NCBI GenBank assembly: GCA_029762595.1
Contig: JARVGJ010000015.1
Location: 5,209 to 56,270, forward strand
Source: Methanolobus sp.
Lineage (GTDB): Archaea; Halobacteriota; Methanosarcinia; Methanosarcinales; Methanosarcinaceae
DNA: 51,062 bases
Direction of reading: 5' to 3'
Part shown: positions 39,564 through 48,669 of the stretch, in pieces
How the letters are laid out: every line of letters starts with the position of its first letter
Position numbering within the stretch: the first letter of the stretch is position 1
Program-made: the position numbers and the translations under genes
The notes under the pieces: model-generated
What the model was told of the DNA's origin: nothing
The model's database searches: none
The model's input: the letters and a program-made list of their open reading frames with translations, nothing else

Positions 39564-41558
39564 TTACTGCCCTTTTACGTCAGACTCACCCGGAGGTAAC
39601 ATCATTGCAATCTTATCCGGGGAAGCTATCTGCTTGACAAAATTAGGCTCTTTTAATTTATCAACATATATTTTGTATATCTTTTTCGCTACATCATTCT
39701 GGTTGAACTTTCCGGGAACCACCTCAACAACATGTCCCCCATGCTTACTCACTGCAGACAGGGGACCACCTATGACCCGCATACTACCCTCAAGTTCAAG
39801 AGCTACAGCAGCACCTACTTGTACGTCCCTGAAATAGTTCCTCTCTCCCCGGATAACAAATGAGCCTTTCTTAAGGTACTCCCCTGATTCAGGGGTCTTG
39901 GAAACCTGCTCCGGCCGTATCCAGTAGCAATCCCCACTGAACTGACCTGATTTCCACACACTTGAATATGAGACCACATATTGTGCAGTCTCATAAAGGG
40001 TCTGTTCCGGAATATCGTTGCCCATGGTCTTGATTATCGTGATAGGGGCACCCGGGTTCTGAGTATGGAACACTATATCCCGCTTTTCCATATATTTCTT
40101 CACAAGTTCCTCGTTACTGTCAGCATCCCTTCCGGCAACCACCAGAAAACCATCCGAGGAAATAAACCACCTGAAACGTTCATACCAGTATCTCTTTGTA
40201 CTGATCTTACGCTTCCCGGATACTTTCTTTTCCCTCTTCTGCATTGCCAGCTTAGTATCCTCAATGGCTTTCAGGGCCCCTTCCCTCTTCCGGTTTAGCT
40301 TCTTTGCCTTATCATAGTAGACCTGTGCATTCTGAGGAATGGTCAGTTTGATATCGATACTGGCATTTGTCCCATCCAGATCAAGGACAATGTTGCCGGC
40401 TGCAGAGTCAATTGAAGTTATCCTTTTTGCCGCCGGAACAGATTCTTTTGCTTTTTTGATTATGGACTTGATCTCATCCCATGAGTAACCTTTTGCACGG
40501 GCTTGCTTGAGTATATCGACCACTTCTTCTATCTCAATATAGTGGGCATATATCTTTTCCGCAACAAGGGTCTGCTTTTCAGCATCCTTGCCGAATTTAT
40601 CGATCGCATCATTTTGTTTTTGAAGCCTGCGTTCAAACACATCCACTTTTTCCTTTTTGACCGCAAGCACCTGCTCCTGAAAAGAATCTGTGGACATTTT
40701 ACCAAAGAATGAATCAAGTGCAGCATTAAATGTGGGATGGAACTCCTTTTCATACTCCCTGTAAATATCAAGCTCAAAGGGGAGGACATCAAATACCTGT
40801 TCTTCACCTTTTATCTCTTTTTTTACCAGGCAGGGCTTCAGGTCGCCTGAAAGAAATGGAGAGAAAACGTCCTTTAATGCCGCAATGATAGCAATAATGG
40901 CATCTGAACCTGCATCCTTTGCTGCTTTAGCCTTGTTGACGCCTGACCTTGCACATACCTCTTCAGCAAGGACGCCCCCCAGATTGAACTTTGTGGCAAT
41001 GGTCCTGACAATATCCGCATCCGAGCTGGCAAATACCTTTTCAAGGTCTTTGGCCTCAGCATCCACCGGACTGATCTGGGATTCAGGATAATGGTAGACC
41101 TCACCACTTCGTATCCTTCTTCCCTTGAAAGTGACGGGCTTCATGGGCAGTATTATTTTTCTTTCCGAATCAAGAAGGACAATATTTCCAGGAGAAAACA
41201 GTTCGACCACCAGGACAGTATCCACGCCTCCACGTACAATCCCTATCTCCAATATCCTGTCAAAATCATACTGGTTGACAAATGTGATACGCCCCCCCAT
41301 CACATGCTTCCTAAGAAGCATAGGGAATGCCTGGGGGATCTTTGGACTGGGACGTATATGCTGGCTCATATGAGCCCGCTTCCCGGCCTCTATCACGAGG
41401 TTATCCCTGCCTTTGTTGTAAACAAAAAGATTAACCCGGATCTCATCAGCTGCCGGCTGATAAATCTTTGCGATCTTGGCATCTATAATTGATGTTTCAC
41501 CGGAGCTAAGCTCAAATGCAAGGGCGGCTACATCAGCACTTGTCATTTCTTTCTTCAT
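39564..41558 (-). CDS. rqcH: NFACT-family ribosome quality control protein (archaeal RqcH/Rqc2 homologue)
   Basis: A 664-residue protein. NFACT-N (~1-180: MTSADVAALAFELS, IAKIYQP, ITFVNQYDFDRILEIGI), coiled-coil middle (~270-470: KKEKVDVFERRLQKQNDAIDK and KKLNRKREGALKAIEDTKLA), NFACT-R (~480-590: RYWYERFRWFISSDGFLVVAG, and HTQNPGAPITII) and a C-terminal basic region. In bacteria and eukaryotes these bind split 60S/50S subunits with peptidyl-tRNA and add C-terminal tails. The ATG at 41558 follows a TATA-like CTTATAG at a leaderless spacing; the longer start at 41603 is less likely. Its stop is 12 bp from pelA, so rescue and quality control are co-expressed. Confidence 0.9.
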   Translation of the reverse strand: MKKEMTSADVAALAFELSSGETSIIDAKIAKIYQPAADEIRVNLFVYNKGRDNLVIEAGKRAHMSQHIRPSPKIPQAFPMLLRKHVMGGRITFVNQYDFDRILEIGIVRGGVDTVLVVELFSPGNIVLLDSERKIILPMKPVTFKGRRIRSGEVYHYPESQISPVDAEAKDLEKVFASSDADIVRTIATKFNLGGVLAEEVCARSGVNKAKAAKDAGSDAIIAIIAALKDVFSPFLSGDLKPCLVKKEIKGEEQVFDVLPFELDIYREYEKEFHPTFNAALDSFFGKMSTDSFQEQVLAVKKEKVDVFERRLQKQNDAIDKFGKDAEKQTLVAEKIYAHYIEIEEVVDILKQARAKGYSWDEIKSIIKKAKESVPAAKRITSIDSAAGNIVLDLDGTNASIDIKLTIPQNAQVYYDKAKKLNRKREGALKAIEDTKLAMQKREKKVSGKRKISTKRYWYERFRWFISSDGFLVVAGRDADSNEELVKKYMEKRDIVFHTQNPGAPITIIKTMGNDIPEQTLYETAQYVVSYSSVWKSGQFSGDCYWIRPEQVSKTPESGEYLKKGSFVIRGERNYFRDVQVGAAVALELEGSMRVIGGPLSAVSKHGGHVVEVVPGKFNQNDVAKKIYKIYVDKLKEPNFVKQIASPDKIAMMLPPGESDVKGQ

Positions 41559-41655
41559 GCGGGGACTATAATGCAGATGGTGACTATAAGGTTTATGACG
41601 CATTAAACAGATTTAATATCAAACATTATTCCCGGCCAGGAGATACAGGCATCAG

Positions 41656-42831
41656 ATGAATGAAAGTACAAGAAGATATGTAGTATCCGCATTCCAGAAA
41701 TATTACTCCGCCGCAGATATAAGACTGCCACCGGAGTTCACTGCAAGGGAATGGGGATTCATTGAATTTACCAGCGAGCAGGACACTTTCATGAAAAGGC
41801 ATCGTGCCTTTGGCTCAGCCGGTGAACTTCAGGACTATCTGAGAGGTATAGCTCCCGCACACGCCTACTACTCAGTAGCTTACTACGAATATCCCGGCGC
41901 TCCGAAGATGAAAGAGAAGAACTGGCTGAAAGCAGACCTGATATTTGACATTGACTCCGATCACCTTCCCGGCGGCATCAATTCATATGCAGATATGCTG
42001 GAAAAGGGAAAGAAGGAAACCCTGAAGCTCCTCGATTTTCTCATAGAGGATTTCGGTTTCAGCGAAAATGAGGTACACGCCGTTTTTTCAGGAGGCAGAG
42101 GCTATCATTTCCACATAAGCGAAGAGTCGGTCCTGTCATTGGGTAGTGCAGAAAGAAGGGAAATTGTGGATTATGTCAGCTCCAAAGGTCTTGACACAGA
42201 ACGCATATTCTCCAAGAAGGACATTTCAGGCGATGCAGGGACAGAATCTGCCAAGATGGCAGTATTTCCCTCCCAGGAAGAAGGAGGCTGGGGAGGAAGG
42301 ATCAATCATTATCTTATAAGCTATCTGTCTTCTCTGGCCAGGGATGAAGATGCCATCAGAATACTGACAGGTTTTAAGGGAATTGGTGAAAAGACCGCAG
42401 AAAAGCTGATAGAGCTTTTCATGGATGAATCGCGTGTTTCTGCCCTGAAAAAAGGGAAAATGGATGCACTTGGGTCCATCAAAAAGGAGATACTGGAGGG
42501 CATAGTCAAGCAAGGAGTTTCAGAGATGGCTGCATGTGTTGATGAGCCGGTTACAGCAGACATCAAACGCCTTATACGCCTTCCAGGTTCATTGCATGGG
42601 AAATCAGGGATGAAGGTCACAGCCCTTTCCATCGATGAACTGGAGAGCTTCGAACCGCTTAACGATGCTGTGGTGTTCGGGGATAAATCGGTAAGGATAA
42701 AAGTGATGAAACCTTTTGCTGTGCAGATGAAAGGAAAGGACCTTATGGTCGAAGAAGGCATACAGGAAGTACCGGAGTATGCCGCGGTGTATCTTATGTG
42801 CAGGGGCGTGGCAGAATATGGATCGCACTGA
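41656..42831 (+). CDS. priS: DNA primase small (catalytic) subunit PriS
   Basis: A 391-residue archaeo-eukaryotic primase making RNA/DNA primers with PriL. Catalytic acids are in LKADLIFDIDSDHLPGG (D98, D100), followed by AVFSGGRGYHFHIS (the S-G-x-R-G-x-H nucleotide-binding motif), and a later conserved RLPGSLHGKSGMKV region. The length is normal. The start ATG at 41656 has AGGAGAT about 8-14 nt upstream. It diverges from rqcH by about 100 bp, and its 3' end overlaps the gins51 start by 14 bp. Confidence 0.95.
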   Translation: MNESTRRYVVSAFQKYYSAADIRLPPEFTAREWGFIEFTSEQDTFMKRHRAFGSAGELQDYLRGIAPAHAYYSVAYYEYPGAPKMKEKNWLKADLIFDIDSDHLPGGINSYADMLEKGKKETLKLLDFLIEDFGFSENEVHAVFSGGRGYHFHISEESVLSLGSAERREIVDYVSSKGLDTERIFSKKDISGDAGTESAKMAVFPSQEEGGWGGRINHYLISYLSSLARDEDAIRILTGFKGIGEKTAEKLIELFMDESRVSALKKGKMDALGSIKKEILEGIVKQGVSEMAACVDEPVTADIKRLIRLPGSLHGKSGMKVTALSIDELESFEPLNDAVVFGDKSVRIKVMKPFAVQMKGKDLMVEEGIQEVPEYAAVYLMCRGVAEYGSH

Positions 42832-43516
42832 ACTGAAGAATGTGCTCAGGGAAGAGAGCAGCTCAACGCTCAAAGCGATGCACCCGGGTTTTTACCCTGA
42901 TGTGGAAAAGTATGTCAAGGAACTGGAAGATGAGATACAGAACATAAGTAATCCCCGCTCTGTTGAATCTAAAATGCTTGAAGATGAGCTACAGAGCGCC
43001 ATCACAGACGTAGAAGTGATATTCATACGGCGCATCCGGAAATTAATAAGCTATGCAACGAACAATGCCTTTTCGAGCATGCCACCGTCCCAGGATATGA
43101 GTAAACTGCTCCCGGAAGAGAAAAGAGTATATGATGCAGTGCTGTCGGCCATAAATACAGCAAGGAGAGAATTACTTGTACCTATACTTGATCCGCAGGC
43201 GATGACAAGGAAAGAAAAAGCTGTTGCAGTGAAAATTGATGAGGACACAGCACATGAAGGTAGCATGCAATCGGTTCAGCAATATGGGCAGGCACAGATA
43301 CCTGAAAAACCGACAGTTAATAACAGTGAAAAAACAGAAATGGGCAAAAGTAATATAAATAAAGAATTCGTTGTTGTGCGAATACTGGATAACCTGCCTA
43401 CTTTCAAGGCTATGGATAATCGCAATTACACATTATATGCCGAAGACGTTGTCGCTTTACCGGCCCTGAATGCAAACGGGCTGATCAAACGCAACGTGGC
43501 ACAAATAATCCTGTAG
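42818..43516 (+). CDS. GINS complex subunit (Gins51/Gins15 type)
   Basis: A 232-residue replicative helicase accessory protein. The helical A domain is N-terminal ([33 protein letters not shown], and [18 protein letters not shown]) and a small beta B domain is C-terminal ([39 protein letters not shown]), the A-then-B order of Gins51. A linker rich in Gln/Glu/Ser (~145-185) separates them. It activates MCM and bridges to primase, whose gene precedes it with a 14-bp overlap. The longer frame from 42779 is inside priS, so I start at the ATG at 42818. Confidence 0.9.
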   Translation: MDRTELKNVLREESSSTLKAMHPGFYPDVEKYVKELEDEIQNISNPRSVESKMLEDELQSAITDVEVIFIRRIRKLISYATNNAFSSMPPSQDMSKLLPEEKRVYDAVLSAINTARRELLVPILDPQAMTRKEKAVAVKIDEDTAHEGSMQSVQQYGQAQIPEKPTVNNSEKTEMGKSNINKEFVVVRILDNLPTFKAMDNRNYTLYAEDVVALPALNANGLIKRNVAQIIL

Positions 43517-43545
43517 AAGAGATCAAACTTATCAAGGTGAAGATA

Positions 43546-43824
43546 ATGAAGATTCCAAAGAGATTCAGAACACATTGCCCTTCCTGTAAAAAGCACACAG
43601 AGCATGTTGTGGAGAGAGTAAAGAAGGGTAAGGCATCGTCACTTACACACATCGAGAGACAGAAAAAGCGTCAGACTGGAATAGGGAACAGTGGAAAGTT
43701 CTCAAAGGTCCCGGGTGGCGACAAACCAACAAAGAGAATATGGCTCAGATACAGATGCTCAGAGTGTAGTAAGGCACACCAGAGACCATGTTTCAGAGCA
43801 AAGAAATTCGACTTTACGGAGTGA
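43546..43824 (+). CDS. rpl44e: Ribosomal protein eL42 (L44e)
   Basis: A 92-residue large-subunit protein near the E site. The zinc ribbon is formed by [10 protein letters not shown] near the N terminus and [12 protein letters not shown] near the C terminus. [19 protein letters not shown]-like basic residues in between contact rRNA. The ATG at 43546 has GGTGA 6-10 nt upstream; the GTG at 43537 is part of that site. Confidence 0.96.
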   Translation: MKIPKRFRTHCPSCKKHTEHVVERVKKGKASSLTHIERQKKRQTGIGNSGKFSKVPGGDKPTKRIWLRYRCSECSKAHQRPCFRAKKFDFTE

Positions 43825-43829
43825 TGTAA

Positions 43830-44009
<180 letters not shown>

Positions 44010-44025
44010 ATGAAAGTGATTAATA

Positions 44026-44823
44026 ATGGATGAGAACAGTTGGCCGGAAAGTGGGGACTTTGTTGTTTGTACGGTAAAGAACGTTACGGACTTCGGCGCA
44101 TATACGAGCCTTGAAGAATTCGATGGAAAGGAAGGTTTTATCCACATATCGGAGATTAAGGCCGGATGGGTGAAATATGTAAGGGACCATGTTCGTGAAG
44201 GACAGAAAATAGTATGCAAAGTACTGAACGTAGACTCTTCACGCCGTCACATAGACCTGTCCCTTAAAGATGTCAATGAGCATCAGAAGCGTGCAAAGAT
44301 ACAGGATTGGAAGAACGAACAGAAAGCATTCAAGTGGCTTCAGTTCGTCGCTGAGGAGACAGATACCAGTAATGATGAGATGGAAATGATCAAGCTCAAA
44401 ATGCTGGAGAACTTTGGAAGCCTGTATTCAGCATTTGAAGAAGCGGCCATTAACTCCGAGGATGCTTTTAACGACGTCAAGCTGAAGAAAAAGCTAGTTA
44501 CAAGTATTGTAAAGGTCGCCCAGAGCAATATAAAACTCCCATATGTGGATATCGCTGGTTTCATAGACCTCAATTGTTACCTCCCTGATGGAATAGAGAT
44601 AATCAAGCAGGCGCTTGAAGCAGGGAACAATATTGAGGAAGAGGGAGTAAGAGTGGAAATCAGCTACACAGGTGCCCCCAGATATCGCATAAAAGTGATA
44701 GCTCCAGATTATAAGAAAGCTGAATCCATATTAAAGATATCTGCAAATGCAGCCATCGATACTATTGAGAAGCTTGGCGGGAAAGGCGAATTCCATAGGC
44801 ATAATAATACAGTAAAGGCGTGA
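44026..44823 (+). CDS. eif2a: Translation initiation factor aIF2 alpha subunit
   Basis: A 265-residue subunit of the heterotrimer that delivers initiator tRNA. The N-terminal S1 OB-fold shows WPESGDFVVCTVKNVTDFGAY-type sequence (residues ~5-25) and GFIHISEIKAGWVKYVRDHV; a helical middle domain (KAFKWLQFVAEET) and an alpha/beta C-terminal domain that binds the gamma subunit (ISYTGAPRYRIKVIAPDYKK) follow. Length is normal. It lies between S27e and Nop10. Confidence 0.96.
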   Translation: MDENSWPESGDFVVCTVKNVTDFGAYTSLEEFDGKEGFIHISEIKAGWVKYVRDHVREGQKIVCKVLNVDSSRRHIDLSLKDVNEHQKRAKIQDWKNEQKAFKWLQFVAEETDTSNDEMEMIKLKMLENFGSLYSAFEEAAINSEDAFNDVKLKKKLVTSIVKVAQSNIKLPYVDIAGFIDLNCYLPDGIEIIKQALEAGNNIEEEGVRVEISYTGAPRYRIKVIAPDYKKAESILKISANAAIDTIEKLGGKGEFHRHNNTVKA

Positions 44824-44830
44824 GATTCCT

Positions 44831-44995
44831 TTGGGACATAAGATACTAATCTGCAGGAAGTGTGGCAAATATGCACTTGAAACAGCATGCAGCAAATGCG
44901 GCTCGAAAACCGCCAAGCCACAACCTGCAAGGTTTTCTCCGAAGGACTCGTATGGTAAATATCGCAGGTTAGCAAAGAAAGAGGGAAATCTATGA
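44831..44995 (+). CDS. nop10: H/ACA snoRNP protein Nop10
   Basis: A 54-residue protein with a zinc ribbon (CRKCGKYALETACSKCG) and the C-terminal linear motif PARFSPKDSYGKYRRLAKKE that binds Cbf5. It is part of the pseudouridine synthase RNP. The start is a TTG 7 bp after the aIF2alpha stop, with TGAGAT as a weak ribosome binding site. Its TGA overlaps the next ATG (ATGA). Confidence 0.95.
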   Translation: MGHKILICRKCGKYALETACSKCGSKTAKPQPARFSPKDSYGKYRRLAKKEGNL

Positions 44996-45771
44996 AGGAA
45001 ATAGAAGTAATTCGTATCAAAGAGGACGTTCAGCTTAATGACCCTGTATTTATCGTGGGACTACCCGGAGTCGGACATGTTGGAAAACTTGTTGCTGAAC
45101 ATCTTGTCGAAGAACTTGATGCAGAGAAGATACTGGAAATATATTCCCACCATTTCCCACCCCAGGTGCTTGTAGATGAGAACAGCGAGACACACCTTGT
45201 CAAAAATGAGATGTATGTATGCAGGACAGAAAAGCATGACATACTGGCACTCATAGGTGATCATCAGAGTTCTTCCACTGAAGGACATTACAAGCTTTGC
45301 GCACTATACCTTGACATTGCACAGGAATATGGGGTTGAGAGGATCTATACGCTTGGCGGCTTCCCTACCGGACAGCTGACCTTTTCTGATGAGGTGCTAG
45401 GTGCAGTTAACAACACAGTACTTACAGAGGAACTCAAGGAATACGGAGTCATATTCAAAGAAAATGAACCCGGAGGAGGCATAGTTGGTGCCTCCGGACT
45501 TTTGCTTGGCCTTAGCAAATTAAGGAACATAGATGCTGCCTGCCTTATGGGGCTTACATCAGGCTACCTTGTTGATCCGAAGAGTGCGCAGGCATTACTC
45601 AAAGTGATCAGTAAGATCTTTGATATAGACATAGATGTGGGACCACTTGAAGAACGTGCCAAGGAAATGGAAAAGATCGTTGCAAGGCTCAAGGAAGTGG
45701 AACAGCAGCAACAGGGATCAATGCACGACACGAACACCGCAAAGGATGATGATCTCAGATATATTGGCTAA
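44992..45771 (+). CDS. PAC2-family proteasome assembly chaperone homologue
   Basis: A 259-residue PAC2 family protein, relatives of which (PbaA/PbaB) help assemble proteasome components. The conserved VFIVGLPGVGHVGKLVAEHL strand-loop-helix, LALIGDHQSSSTEGHYKL and YTLGGFPTGQL segments are present, along with GGIVGASGLLLGL. A charged, Gln-rich helix (EERAKEMEKIVARLKEVEQQ) forms the C terminus. It is translationally coupled to nop10 by an ATGA overlap; an adjacent position to Nop10 is usual in archaea. Confidence 0.9.
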   Translation: MKEIEVIRIKEDVQLNDPVFIVGLPGVGHVGKLVAEHLVEELDAEKILEIYSHHFPPQVLVDENSETHLVKNEMYVCRTEKHDILALIGDHQSSSTEGHYKLCALYLDIAQEYGVERIYTLGGFPTGQLTFSDEVLGAVNNTVLTEELKEYGVIFKENEPGGGIVGASGLLLGLSKLRNIDAACLMGLTSGYLVDPKSAQALLKVISKIFDIDIDVGPLEERAKEMEKIVARLKEVEQQQQGSMHDTNTAKDDDLRYIG

Positions 45772-45775
45772 GTAA

Positions 45776-46996
45776 ATGTTGATAAATGCCGATCTTCACC
45801 TGCACTCCAGATATTCGATGGCCTGTTCGGATAAAATGGAACTGCCGGTAATGGCGCAAGAAGCAGCAAAAAAGGGTATAGAGCTGGTTGCAACAGGAGA
45901 CTGTACACACCCGCAATGGCAGAAAGATATAAAAAAAGCTGCTGTGGATGATGAAACAATTGTTATCGGAAAAACCAATTTTATAATCAGCACTGAAATA
46001 GAGGATTGCAACCGCGTACACCACCTTCTTCTTTTACCATCCATATCCAAGTCTGAAGAGCTTTCTGAAAGACTCGAAAGATACGGGGATCTGGAGGCTG
46101 ACGGAAGACCCACTGTCCGACTCAACGGATGTGAGATCGCTGAAATCTCAAAGGATATCGGTGCACTGATAGGCCCATGTCATGCATTCACTCCATGGAC
46201 AGCTTTATACGCATACCATGACTCTCTTGAAAGCTGTTATGGCGATATGACCGATTATATTTCATTCCTGGAACTTGGCCTGAGTGCCGACAGCGATTAT
46301 GCTGACAGGATTGAAGAACTTCACAGACTGACCTTCCTTTCTAATTCAGATGCCCATTCACCATGGCCCAACAAACTTGCAAGGGAATTCAACCAGCTCA
46401 ATGTACCCGATGTTTCATTCCAGGGACTACGAAAAGCAATCCTCAGACAGAACGGATATGGCGTTACCTGTAATGCAGGATTCTACCCGCAGGAAGGCAA
46501 ATACAATGAATCCGCATGTATAAAATGCTTTACACATCATACACTTGAACAATGTATCGAAGCAAATTGGAAATGTACGGCCTGTGGCGGTTCAATAAAA
46601 AAAGGTGTAAAGGACAGGATAAATGAACTTGCCAACTTTGACATAGCAAAACATCCCCCTCACCGACCCCCATATCTACACCTTATGCCCCTGTCGGAAA
46701 TAATCATGACCGCTCTGGGACATTCCAGTATAAACACAAAGGGCGTACAGACAGCCTGGAACGGACTGATGGAAAGATATGGAAACGAATTGAACGTGCT
46801 GCTTAATGCCAATGTAACAGACATGGATTTCCTGGACAGCCGTATAGTAAGTGCGATAATATCATTCCGGGAAGGAAAACTGATAATCCACCCCGGTGGT
46901 GGAGGTCAGTACGGACGCATCGAAATTCCGCATGAAACAAAAAGAACAGGAACAGACCCACAGAAGAAAAGCCAGAGTTCCCTTTTTGACTTTTAG
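45776..46996 (+). CDS. Endonuclease Q (PHP-domain DNA repair nuclease)
   Basis: A 406-residue PHP-superfamily nuclease of the TIGR00375/EndoQ group. Metal ligands are visible in NADLHLHSRYS, the ATGDCTHP motif, FIISTEIED, GPCHAFTPW and SNSDAHSPWP. The Zn finger is CIKCFTHHTLEQC..CTACGG. EndoQ cuts DNA 5' of deaminated bases (uracil, hypoxanthine) and abasic sites. The gene follows pac2 by 4 bp as the last member of this operon, with its own weak GTAA ribosome binding site. The dedicated repair enzyme sits with primase and GINS genes in one transcript. Confidence 0.88.
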   Translation: MLINADLHLHSRYSMACSDKMELPVMAQEAAKKGIELVATGDCTHPQWQKDIKKAAVDDETIVIGKTNFIISTEIEDCNRVHHLLLLPSISKSEELSERLERYGDLEADGRPTVRLNGCEIAEISKDIGALIGPCHAFTPWTALYAYHDSLESCYGDMTDYISFLELGLSADSDYADRIEELHRLTFLSNSDAHSPWPNKLAREFNQLNVPDVSFQGLRKAILRQNGYGVTCNAGFYPQEGKYNESACIKCFTHHTLEQCIEANWKCTACGGSIKKGVKDRINELANFDIAKHPPHRPPYLHLMPLSEIIMTALGHSSINTKGVQTAWNGLMERYGNELNVLLNANVTDMDFLDSRIVSAIISFREGKLIIHPGGGGQYGRIEIPHETKRTGTDPQKKSQSSLFDF

Positions 46997-47008
46997 GCAA
47001 TCCCTCGA

Positions 47009-47020
47009 TATATATTTAAG
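47009..47020 (+). promoter_or_regulatory. TATA box for the tRNA-Ser gene
   Basis: TATATATTTAAG, about 26-37 bp upstream of the tRNA 5' end, a standard archaeal promoter distance. Confidence 0.6.
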
Positions 47021-47045
47021 ATATTAAGACCTTCAAAGCCAGTGT

Positions 47046-47161
47046 GCCGAGGTGGCAGAGCGGACTAATCCGGTGGCAAATGTGCCCCGGAGTCCAAACG
47101 CGACCGGCTCGAGACCGGTTTCTCCGGGAGGAGTGCTTGGGTTCAAATCCCAACCTCGGCG
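47046..47161 (+). tRNA. tRNA-Ser(CGA) with a 30-nt insertion in the D arm
   Basis: Acceptor stem GCCGAGG/CCTCGGC with discriminator G (47161) and encoded CCA (47162-47164); anticodon stem ACCGG/CCGGT with loop CTCGAGA (anticodon CGA); a long variable arm typical of serine tRNA; T arm TTGGG-TTCAAAT-CCCAA. The D region is too long by 30 nt. Removing about 47070-47099 restores a GCA/TGC D stem and an 86-nt tRNA. The insert region folds: GGAC (47062-47065) pairs with GTCC (47092-47095), then a 3-nt TAA bulge, then a hairpin (TCCGG/CCGGA with GGCA/TGCC), and AAA follows GTCC. This is the shape of a relaxed bulge-helix element, so a tRNA intron at an unusual place is likely. Confidence 0.88.
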
Positions 47162-47239
47162 CCAGCTTCACAGTCAAACGCCCTACACTTTCACCCTGCT
47201 TATTTTCAAGATATATACAGGGAAAAGGAAGTATTGGAT

Positions 47240-48448
47240 ATGGGACTATATGACTATAAGAAGAACATAGAATCTGCTGAAAAAAGGATAATAGAAGCAG
47301 CATATTCACAAAAAAACAAGGATATTATTTTTGCTTTTGTGAATGTATTGTATGCAGAAGGGCTGTCGGATGCAAGGATTCTCAAATATCTTAGCCAATT
47401 AAATATCCTCAGCGAAAAGTTTGGCAAAGATTTCGACCAAGTCACGATGGCCGATATGTACCGGTTTCTGGCTGAGCTAGAGAGATCTGATAAGAAACCA
47501 TGGACAAAGCAGGGATATAAGGTCACACTCAAGCGTTTCTTCCGCTGGCTTAACGGCGGAAAAGAACCAGAGATGACCGAGTGGATCAAGACACCAATAA
47601 AACAATCAGATCAGATGCTTCCAGAGGAACTGCTTTTAGAAGAGGAATGCATGAAAATGATAGAATGTGCTGATCACCCCCGAGATAAGGCAATGATAGC
47701 AACATGGTACGATGCAGGAGCAAGAGTGGGCGAAGTTGGAGAAGCTAAGATAAAACACGTGGTCTTTGATGATATTGGTGCATTTGTAATGGTTAAAGGA
47801 AAAACCGGAATGAGAAGAGTAAGGTTGGTTTTTAGTGCACCGTATATTGCCAAGTGGTTAGACATCCATCCAAAAAGAAGTGATCCCGGTGCTCCACTCT
47901 GGGTGAACATTGGGAATCGCAATTTTGGAAATCAAATGAATTATGGCGGTATTCGAAAAGTAATAAAATCCACAGCAAATAAAGCAGGTATTAAAAAAAG
48001 AGTTTATAATCACCTGTTCCGGCACTCCAGAGCAACGGATTATGCAGGCTTTATGTCACAAGCACAACTTGAAATGCACATGGGATGGAAACATGGGACA
48101 AGGATGTCTGGAACATATCTTCACCTACAGGGAGGACAGGTTGACAATACGATCCTTGAGCACTATGGACTTAAACAGAAAAAAGAAAAGCCATCAGAGC
48201 TTATTCCACGCAAATGCCCAAGATGCAAAACAGTGAACGGACCAACTTCCGACTTCTGCTGTAGTTGTGGGATGGCCCTTAATGCAGTTGCAGCGACAAA
48301 TATCGATGACATGCAACAACTGGGTATGAAATTGCTTCTTGAGATCGGTGCAACGGACCCAAAAGATGCCCGGGAATTGCAGGGATACCTTGGGAGATTA
48401 AAGGAAGTTCTGTCTGGTAATGATGCAAATTCAATAAGTGAAGAATGA
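47240..48448 (+). CDS. Tyrosine recombinase/integrase with C-terminal zinc ribbon
   Basis: A 402-residue phage-type integrase. The SAM-like N-terminal domain (~40-115) is followed by a catalytic domain with R162 (GARVGE), H258-L-F-R261-H262 and the nucleophile Y293 (SGTYLHL); Lys in KGKTGMRR probably completes the set. The C terminus has a zinc ribbon (CPRCKTVNGPTSDFCCSCG, ~325-343) as seen in archaeal XerC/D-like proteins. The ATG at 47240 follows GGAAGT by 7 nt; a TTG two codons earlier is possible. It begins only 78 bp after the tRNA-Ser gene, the classic target of such integrases. Confidence 0.9.
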   Translation: MGLYDYKKNIESAEKRIIEAAYSQKNKDIIFAFVNVLYAEGLSDARILKYLSQLNILSEKFGKDFDQVTMADMYRFLAELERSDKKPWTKQGYKVTLKRFFRWLNGGKEPEMTEWIKTPIKQSDQMLPEELLLEEECMKMIECADHPRDKAMIATWYDAGARVGEVGEAKIKHVVFDDIGAFVMVKGKTGMRRVRLVFSAPYIAKWLDIHPKRSDPGAPLWVNIGNRNFGNQMNYGGIRKVIKSTANKAGIKKRVYNHLFRHSRATDYAGFMSQAQLEMHMGWKHGTRMSGTYLHLQGGQVDNTILEHYGLKQKKEKPSELIPRKCPRCKTVNGPTSDFCCSCGMALNAVAATNIDDMQQLGMKLLLEIGATDPKDARELQGYLGRLKEVLSGNDANSISEE

Positions 48449-48669
48449 GATATCTTAATAATATAGAATTAAAGCGACATTTGCTCCCATTCGGTAAATC
48501 TTCTTTGTACAGCTTAGGCAATGTTTTTTTCAATAAAAAAAGACTTCATAGCATGATGATGGAAGCTACCATTGTCTGCCTACGCTCCACAAAGGTTCCT
48601 GCCAGAAAGACCAAAAGCACCAGAATCACATAGGTTTGAGTATAAACAGCACATCAGTTGTAACATATT

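Noticed and set aside
48445-48633. 62-codon frame overlapping the integrase stop by ATGA
   Set aside because: The overlap looks like translational coupling, but the sequence has no recognisable fold, has unusual composition and no conserved features. More likely chance.
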